A DNA stretch of 64,000 bases from Flectobacillus sp. BAB-3569 (GTDB taxonomy: Bacteria; Bacteroidota; Bacteroidia; Cytophagales; Spirosomataceae), in assembly GCF_002270355.1 (NCBI RefSeq), contig NZ_NJFZ01000003.1, positions 62,001-126,000 of the forward strand, written 5' to 3'. How positions within the stretch are numbered: position 1 is the stretch's first letter; each line of letters begins with the position of its first letter. A model generated the notes under the pieces. The model was not told the DNA's origin and did not search any database. It was given only the letters and a program-made list of their open reading frames with translations. Positions 58,301 through 64,000 of the stretch are shown here, one piece after another. Both the position numbers and the translations under genes were made by a program.

Positions 58301-59119
58301 ATTACCAATAAATTACGAAAAATAGATTTGAGTAAAACCAATGAGGCATTAAGCTGGCGCTCTGACGATGAAATAGGCGTTTTGATAAAAGCCTATAACC
58401 AAATGCTAGTCAAGTTAGAGGAATCTAAAATTGCTTTGTCAGACTCCAATAAGCAGTCAGCTTGGCAACAAATGGCAAAACAGGTAGCACATGAAATCAA
58501 AAATCCTTTGACACCAATGAAGTTATCCTTGCAGTTGTTGCAACATAAGCTTTCGCGTGGGGTAACGATTGATGCCGTTCAAATAAAAGACCAGATAGAT
58601 TCGCTTACGGGTCAGATAGATAACTTGTCTTACATTGCTAACTCTTTCTCAGATTTTGCTCGAATGCCAATTCCTAAGCAAGAGGTTTTTGACATTGTCG
58701 CAGAAGCTACCATGGTGATTAATCTATTTTTGGAGGACAAAACCATTCGTTTGATTAAGGATATTCCTGCAAATTCGATTTATGTGGTTGGAGATAGACA
58801 TCTTACAGGAAATATTATTAAAAACCTGATTGTAAATGCCATTCAATCAGTGCCTTCACACCGAAGTCCTATTATTACGGTACGCCTCATTAGAGGAATC
58901 GAGGCCATAACGTTTAGTGTAACCGATAACGGTATAGGTATCCCAGAAGAAGACCGCAGTAAAATTTTTATGCTTGATTTTAGCACCAAAGAACAAGGTT
59001 CTGGTGTTGGACTTGCACTGGCAAAATGGGTTGTTGATAATGCCAAAGGTAGCATTTGGTTTGATACACAAACTAGCACAGGTTCGACCTTCTATTTTAC
59101 CTTACCTTTGAATCAATAA
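55383..59119 (+). pseudogene. Large multi-pass sensor histidine kinase (NtrY-like), frameshifted
   Basis: This inner-membrane kinase has many N-terminal hydrophobic helices (about 8-30, 220-500), a periplasmic sensor stretch, a HAMP linker (ALTVPLRIITNKLRKIDLSK) near residue 970 and HisKA with QVAHEIKNPLTPMKLSLQLL (His about 1036). The ATPase domain shows GNIIKNLIVNAIQS, DNGIGIPEEDRSKIF, FSTKEQGSGVGLALAKWVV. The frame breaks in the T run at 58263-58267; one more T restores LSFFASNALTVPLR. The repaired product is 1245 aa. The H-box is NtrY-type. The ATG at 55383 is preferred; TTG at 55374 is possible. Confidence 0.9.
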
Positions 59120-59141
59120 ACTCGGTGGGTAATATCCACAA

Positions 59142-59184
59142 AAATAAAAAGAGGTCGGAGCTAAGCTCCGACCTCTTTTTATTT
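59142..59184. terminator. Bidirectional terminator overlapping the HNH gene stop
   Basis: AAATAAAAAGAGGTCGGAGCT and its complement form a 20-bp stem. The right arm contains the stop codon of the minus-strand HNH gene (59179-59181). Confidence 0.9.
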
Positions 59185-59775
59185 CTCATCATCCAATTTA
59201 ACGTGGCCCCAGTTTTCACCAGAACGAATACGGTTAAGTTGTGTATGAGTGATGCCAAATTGCTTTGCAATCATTTTCAGACGGTTTTTGTCTGAGCGAA
59301 GCATCTTTTTAATCATCAAAACCTTACTTTCTGTGAGTTTGTAGTTTTTGGTTCTTCTTGGAATAACTTTGTCTCTCACAGCTGGATTATCACGGTTATG
59401 AATGGTCATTTCATCACGTGTAACCCATTTCAAATTTTCCCAGTGGTTGTTAAGCTTGTCGTGGTCGAGGTGGATGACAAATTTCTTCTCATCCGAGTCT
59501 TTTTTCAAGAAAAACTCAGCCACAAGTTTATGTACATAGCGATTCAAGGACTTATTGCCTCTTGCTCTGATATTCAATGATTTATATCCTTGAATTTTTG
59601 AGCCAGCAATAATTTCGCCATTTACAGGGTCATTTTGGAAACTTTTAAGTCTTCCATAGTTGGATACCTGATAACGAGGAGGATTTTCTACTTCAGTGAA
59701 CGGAATATCCACCCATTTCTCGTTCCAGAAACTACTGATTTTGTTGATTTTCAACGCTGTTTTCTTTTCTGTCAT
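59179..59775 (-). CDS. NUMOD4 and HNH endonuclease domain protein
   Basis: This 198-aa protein has NUMOD4 at about 15-60 (EKWVDIPFTEVENPPRYQVS then NYGRLKSF). An HNH_3 nuclease motif at about 80-120 follows (YVHKLVAEFFLKK, FVIHLDHDKLNNHWENLKWV). A C-terminal helix-turn-helix (KLTESKVLMIKKMLRSDKNR then MIAKQFGITHTQLNRI) completes it. The arrangement is that of free-standing homing-type or phage nucleases. No intron or intein surrounds it. Activity and target are unknown. Confidence 0.85.
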   Translation of the reverse strand: MTEKKTALKINKISSFWNEKWVDIPFTEVENPPRYQVSNYGRLKSFQNDPVNGEIIAGSKIQGYKSLNIRARGNKSLNRYVHKLVAEFFLKKDSDEKKFVIHLDHDKLNNHWENLKWVTRDEMTIHNRDNPAVRDKVIPRRTKNYKLTESKVLMIKKMLRSDKNRLKMIAKQFGITHTQLNRIRSGENWGHVKLDDEK

Positions 59776-60313
59776 GGGTGTAAAGATTAAGGATTATACA
59801 AATAACAACAACTAAACCTATTATACAATTGGTTTGTTTCTAATCAATTAAATTTTGTAAAGTAAGTAACGTAATTAACATGATTCATAGGCTAACTTCT
59901 TGAGGTTTCGACCGTATGCTACTCATCTAGCATCATTAAGTAAATAAGCAAAATTTAAGAAATTTTACCCGTCTTAGGCTTTATGCTTTAAACAAAAAGA
60001 GTCAAAGAATTTCTTCCGAAATTATGAATACATTTTACCTAATGCCTAGGGCTTGTAGCCTAAAACTTGTGAACACAATACTTAATAGACCTCATTTAGT
60101 AACTATAAATCAAACATGGTCAAAGATAATTGATTTATTGTAGCGAGCAATCTAACTATAAGATTACGAGAGTTTGTCGTTTTATTGGGTTAGGTCTAAT
60201 CAAAATATAACACTCTATGATAACTCAACATCTAGTGATTTTGTTTCAAGCAATTCGTCATAAATATAACGAACTGCTTGAGTAAATATATCAAAATTAG
60301 AATTAAAAATTGC
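59776..60313. other. Intergenic region with AGGC-rich repeat arms
   Basis: Arms near 59973-59995 (CTTAGGCTTTATGCTTTAAA) and 60030-60070 (TTACCTAATGCCTAGGGCTT) belong to the AGGC family seen before tdk. No gene is seen. Confidence 0.6.
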
Positions 60314-62356
60314 TTATAATTCAAAAATTTTACACTCTCCTGCTAACAAGCTATTAACGATAAATACACCGTTTGATTGCGTAACATTTTGTAATGGCGA
60401 TGCAAAAGTTGAAAAAATATTTTTGAGTTCTGTACCGATTAATGCTCCTTTTAGCTCAATAGCCGTAATATCTTGCTCAATATCTAGGTTTGCAAGAAAT
60501 ACGTAGTTGCCAAGTCCTTCAATTTTCCAAGCAATTACTTTATGTTGGTTTTCTGCTGATGGACTAATCAACCAATGTATTTTTTGATGAATAATCTTAG
60601 GCATCAGCTGGTCTGAAATTACCTTTATTTGCTCTAAATTATGGAATAACGTTCCATTTTTTCCCCATATATACGGTCCGTGGGTAGCTTTGGGTCCTTC
60701 GTCGAGCTGAAAAACATATAATTTTGTATAATTTTCGTTTGGTGCAGGTACAGGATGTGGGTCGCGCTGTTCGTAACCCAGACTCATGTACGAGGGCATA
60801 TCCGTTAGAAATAATGCCATGAAAAGACGCAATTCGTTTCCTTTTAGATAAAATTCATCAAAACGAGGGTCGTCCTTATCAGCGGTCATGATCGTAAAGT
60901 TAGGCGCAAAACTACGCGTTTGTGCCAATTCATGATAACGAGCAAATTCTGCTATAAATCTTGGCGAGCCCACTACCATCGACTGTAAGTCACCAAGGGT
61001 AGAATCTGTATCTGAACCTTCCAAATGTTCTTCTTCAACTCCATACGCCATTTCGTTCGGAGGAGCCAAGAAGCTTTCTGCAAAATATCCAAACGAAGGC
61101 TTGTGTTGTCGAATAAAATGTTTGATGTATTTATGAATATCGTAATACAAATCAGGATTTTCAGGCGTGCCTTCTGGGCGCATCTGCACGTGTGACATAT
61201 CGCCACGCATAAAATCAAAATTGAAATCGAGCGCAAAAGATAGGTAACGATTAGCTACATACTCCCAAACTTCTACACGAGGTTTTTCAAAGTCAATTTC
61301 CCAATCTGCATTATTATTTTTAGCTTCATGAAGCTTAAATCTACCCAAAGGCCCAAAAACACGAGACATCGCTTGTGGCTTAGCAATAACATAGTCGCGC
61401 CATACTCTTCCGTCTTCATCAACTGTTTTTGCCTCGTCGTGTGGGTCTACTGCCAAACCGCGATATGGTGGCGCCATAGTGGCAGGTACAGGCTCATAAC
61501 CTTCTTCAAACAAATAGCTGATAAACTGATTACGGCGTCCATTTCGTCCCCAAAGGTCTTTTTTCTGACCAAATAATACTAATATTCGATCTGATTCACT
61601 GATTTGAGTATTGTCAAAAAATGCCTGAACATTGTCTGGGTAAGGGATATTGACCGAAGCACCTACTTTTTGTAAGAACTCAAAAATACGTTCCTGAACT
61701 TTTAGATGTAAATTTTCTTCATGGTTTAAAATCTCGAATTCTTTTCGTTGTAACCATTCAAAATACTGAGGATTGGCAAGGGCGATTTCCGAATAACGAT
61801 CAGTATGTGGAATTACGTCCATGCCCACAGTTTTGCCTAAAGCATGTAAGATATTGACTACCACTTTCAATTGCTTTTCGACAGTATCCAAATGAGGATA
61901 GTAGCTTGCTAATTCAGCATCATAGAACTCAGGATTGATGTTCCAACCAGCCATACCATACAAACTTGCGACTACACCACATTCCCAAATAGGCAATAGG
62001 TGAATTGAAGATTGTGAAGCAGGCAACGTGAGAGAGTACTTTACTACATTCCAAAAGCTCTGAATCGTTCGAACATTGATACCAACCATATTTACCGTTT
62101 TGAGCCATTGTCCATCAGTCAATGACTTTACAGGACTATCTACGGTATTGTTGGGGTTAATGGCTTGATAGAAAGTGGCTTGTCCCAACTTTCGCTCTAG
62201 TAAATAAGCTATTTGGGCGGTTGGAATCTTAACGGCCAATTCGGGCAAAAGATGCGGTATAAATTGACTTTGCCCATTGAGATAGGGCGCAATTAAGTGC
62301 TGCTGATTGTTTGCCCATAGCTGGCAAAAATCATCATGTGTATTTGGGATATTCAT
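60314..62356 (-). CDS. Divergent alpha-amylase-like (GH13-type) glycosidase
   Basis: This 680-aa protein has no signal peptide and is probably cytoplasmic. A TIM-barrel-like core is suggested by GMDVIPHTDRYSEIALANPQ (resembling GH13 region I), FDFMRGDMSHVQM (the Asp nucleophile region II), FGYFAESFLAPP (Glu, region III) and a C-terminal beta domain ending CKIFEL. Region IV is not clear. The match to GH13 is by motif only; another TIM-barrel glycosidase family is possible. Substrate unknown, and no neighbouring polysaccharide-utilisation genes are present. Confidence 0.65.
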   Translation of the reverse strand: MNIPNTHDDFCQLWANNQQHLIAPYLNGQSQFIPHLLPELAVKIPTAQIAYLLERKLGQATFYQAINPNNTVDSPVKSLTDGQWLKTVNMVGINVRTIQSFWNVVKYSLTLPASQSSIHLLPIWECGVVASLYGMAGWNINPEFYDAELASYYPHLDTVEKQLKVVVNILHALGKTVGMDVIPHTDRYSEIALANPQYFEWLQRKEFEILNHEENLHLKVQERIFEFLQKVGASVNIPYPDNVQAFFDNTQISESDRILVLFGQKKDLWGRNGRRNQFISYLFEEGYEPVPATMAPPYRGLAVDPHDEAKTVDEDGRVWRDYVIAKPQAMSRVFGPLGRFKLHEAKNNNADWEIDFEKPRVEVWEYVANRYLSFALDFNFDFMRGDMSHVQMRPEGTPENPDLYYDIHKYIKHFIRQHKPSFGYFAESFLAPPNEMAYGVEEEHLEGSDTDSTLGDLQSMVVGSPRFIAEFARYHELAQTRSFAPNFTIMTADKDDPRFDEFYLKGNELRLFMALFLTDMPSYMSLGYEQRDPHPVPAPNENYTKLYVFQLDEGPKATHGPYIWGKNGTLFHNLEQIKVISDQLMPKIIHQKIHWLISPSAENQHKVIAWKIEGLGNYVFLANLDIEQDITAIELKGALIGTELKNIFSTFASPLQNVTQSNGVFIVNSLLAGECKIFEL

Positions 62357-62522
62357 AGATTAATATAAAAATGGATAATGGAACGTAACAAATGTCAGTA
62401 ATACTGAAACTATTAGTTCTCTTAAATTTGTTTTAAAAGTAAACAAATTCTTGAAAATTACATATTTTTTGCCTTTGATATTACTTCGAGTAATAGAGTA
62501 AGGGAATGATATATAAATACTT

Positions 62523-62884
62523 ATGGCAAAAAAACATTGGTGATTGGCGCAACGACCAATTCTGCAAGATATGCCTACATCGCAACCAATATGCTCTTAA
62601 ATCACGGGCACGAAGTAGAGCTTTTGGGAATAAAAAAAGGAGAAGTCGCTTCTATTCTTATTCAAAATGGTTTTCCTAAATTGGAAAATATAGATACCGT
62701 TACTATGTACATCGGTCCACAGCATCAGCCAGCGTATTATGACTACATACTTGAACTGAACCCAAAACGTATCGTATTTAACCCAGGCACCGAAAATCCT
62801 GAGTTTGAGACTTTGGCACAAAGTAAGGGAATAGCGGTGGAAGAAGCCTGTACCTTGGTATTACTCTCGACAGGACAGTATTAA
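62523..62884 (+). pseudogene. CoA-binding domain protein (YccU-like), frameshifted
   Basis: From ATG 62523, MAKK is followed by a run of seven A (62528-62534). One more A restores MAKKTLVIGATTNSARYAYI. The rest (NHGHEVELLGIKKGE, LNPKRIVFNPGTENPEFETL, GIAVEEACTLVLLSTGQY) is the Rossmann-like CoA-binding domain. The repaired length is 120 aa. Function unknown. Confidence 0.85.
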
Positions 62885-63295
62885 TTTGAAAATTTGAAAA
62901 TTTGTAAATTTGAAGATTTGAAAATGTGCTGATTTGTTAATTTGAAGATAAGAAGTAGGAAATATTAAATTAAAAGTATATCTGAGGCCTGATTACTGGA
63001 CAAAATTGAATGTACTAGTTCAAGACTTAGTCTTGGACTCATTTTTTTAACAGTTTAAAACTGTTTTTACAAAATTCAGTGAAAAAGTCTAAATACCTTT
63101 TCTCTTTTTGTCCAGTAATTAGACTGTTAACTAATAACGTTTTCCTATTTAATTGAAAGGATTGATAAAAAATATGAGGTTGTTTAGCTCTATTTATCGA
63201 CCTTATTCTCTATCTACGAAACATTTTCAAATCTTCAAATTGACAAATCTTCAAATTGATTAGTCTTCAAATCAGCACATTTTCAAATTAAATAA
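62885..63295. other. Intergenic region with a MITE-like element between repeat strings
   Basis: ATTTGAAGATTTG strings at 62883-62945 and their inverted counterparts at 63226-63292 flank a 128-bp element (62992-63119). No gene is present. Confidence 0.7.
62992..63119. repeat. MITE-like element with 14-bp terminal inverted repeats
   Basis: ATTACTGGACAAAA at 62992-63005 is perfectly complementary to 63106-63119. Inside are a CAAGACTTAGTCTTG palindrome and AACAGTTTAAAACTG. A related partial copy lies at 31591-31701. Confidence 0.75.
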
Positions 63296-64000
63296 CTACC
63301 ACCTAATCAAAGCAGAACCCCATGTGAAACCACTTCCGAAAGCCGCCAGACATACCAAATGTCCATCTTTAATTTTCCCCATTTCCCAAGCTTCACTTAA
63401 GGCAATTGGGATGGATGCTGCGGTGGTATTGCCATATTTTTGGATATTATTCATTACTTTTTCTTCTGGCAAGCCCATTTGCTGGCGCACATACTCCGAA
63501 ATACGAAGGTTGGCTTGATGTGGCACCAATAGGTCAATATCTTCTGGAGATAAATTGTTTTTATCCAAAGCTTCTTTAATTACTTCTGGAAAACGAACTA
63601 CGGCGTGTTTGAACACCATATTCCCATTCATAATCACCTCTCCAGTATTTTTATCTTCGAACAAATCATCATAAAAACGCTTTGGACGGCTACTTCCAGG
63701 GTCTTTTACGTACAAGTCTTCGGCATACGTACCATCGGCGTGTAAGTGCGTCGAAAGAATTCGATGCGAGGGGTCGGTAGTTGCTTGTACGACTGCTGCA
63801 CCTGCACCATCGCCGAAAATAACCGCTACACCTCTTCCTTCGGTGGTATGATTAAGAAAGGTAGATTGTATTTCAGCACCAATGACCAAAATGTTTTTAT
63901 ACATTCCCGAACGAATAAATTGGTCTGCTGTTGAGAGCGCATATACAAATCCAGAGCATTGGTCACGAATATCTAGGACACCGACGTTTTGCATGCCCAA
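63296..64000 (-). CDS. fabH: 3-oxoacyl-ACP synthase III, partial
   Basis: This starts fatty-acid synthesis by joining acetyl-CoA to malonyl-ACP. Only the 3' part is in the window (the 5' end lies past 64000). Active-site Cys is in IRDQCSGFVYAL, His in VPHQANLRISEYV and Asn in KYGNTTAASIPIAL. The C-terminus GSGFTWGSALIRW is typical. No frame problem is visible here. Confidence 0.93.
   Translation of the reverse strand: MGMQNVGVLDIRDQCSGFVYALSTADQFIRSGMYKNILVIGAEIQSTFLNHTTEGRGVAVIFGDGAGAAVVQATTDPSHRILSTHLHADGTYAEDLYVKDPGSSRPKRFYDDLFEDKNTGEVIMNGNMVFKHAVVRFPEVIKEALDKNNLSPEDIDLLVPHQANLRISEYVRQQMGLPEEKVMNNIQKYGNTTAASIPIALSEAWEMGKIKDGHLVCLAAFGSGFTWGSALIRW

Overview
The window looks like chromosomal DNA from a Bacteroidota bacterium, most likely of the order Cytophagales. 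The evidence is low GC, promoters of the TAnnTTTG type, few Shine-Dalgarno sites, and several lineage markers: the type IX secretion (T9SS) genes porX and porZ, a CHU_C-type secreted protein, a GldA-like ATPase, ribBA, a TIGR02757 protein, DUF4905, a YbaB protein and an acpP-fabF-rnc cluster. I saw no tRNA, rRNA, complete insertion sequence, prophage or CRISPR array. One structured RNA is visible, a small SRP RNA at about 24350-24432 on the minus strand.

Layout. 0-9.3 kb: pdhB, an omega-amidase-like nitrilase, gldA-like, ybaB, a large T9SS cargo protein, ribBA, an SPFH protein and an Mpo1-like gene. 9.3-13 kb: a repeat-rich gap, then tdk, porZ and a YkgJ-type cysteine-cluster gene. 13-18.5 kb: a ROK kinase, acpP-fabF-rnc and a conserved hypothetical gene. 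18.6-25.3 kb: an HhH/barrel protein, porX, ftsE, fructose-6-phosphate aldolase, SRP RNA and a TPR lipoprotein. 25.4-31.4 kb: envelope proteins and an MBL hydrolase. 31.9-46 kb: metH, an Lrp regulator, an MFS carrier, an IscA-like plus Ppx pair, an aldose epimerase, a metal P-type ATPase, and a secreted caspase-like / formylglycine-enzyme-like pair. 46-64 kb: TIGR02757, a LysM protein, DUF4905, kdsB, DUF1028, an L,D-transpeptidase, metF, a large NtrY-like kinase, a NUMOD4-HNH protein, a GH13-like protein, a CoA-binding protein and the 3' part of fabH.

Most genes are housekeeping or envelope genes. Two themes recur. The first is T9SS and gliding (porX, porZ, CHU_C cargo, GldA-like). The second is one-carbon and methionine metabolism (metH and metF, not adjacent).

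Two whole-window observations stand out. First, seven genes (Mpo1-like, porX, metH, a DUF7935-like gene, the metal ATPase, the large histidine kinase and the CoA-binding gene) are each split by what looks like one missing base in an A or T run of 4-7 nt. Restoring one base gives a full family-length protein every time, so I read these as assembly indels more than as real pseudogenes. Second, the intergenic DNA is built from several dispersed short repeat families. These include 3'-end modules (strong hairpin plus CACTCAATC motif), an approximately 150-bp family that flanks the TIGR02757 gene in inverted orientation, an AGGC-rich family in front of tdk, ATTTGAAGATTTG strings, and a 128-bp MITE-like element with 14-bp terminal inverted repeats.
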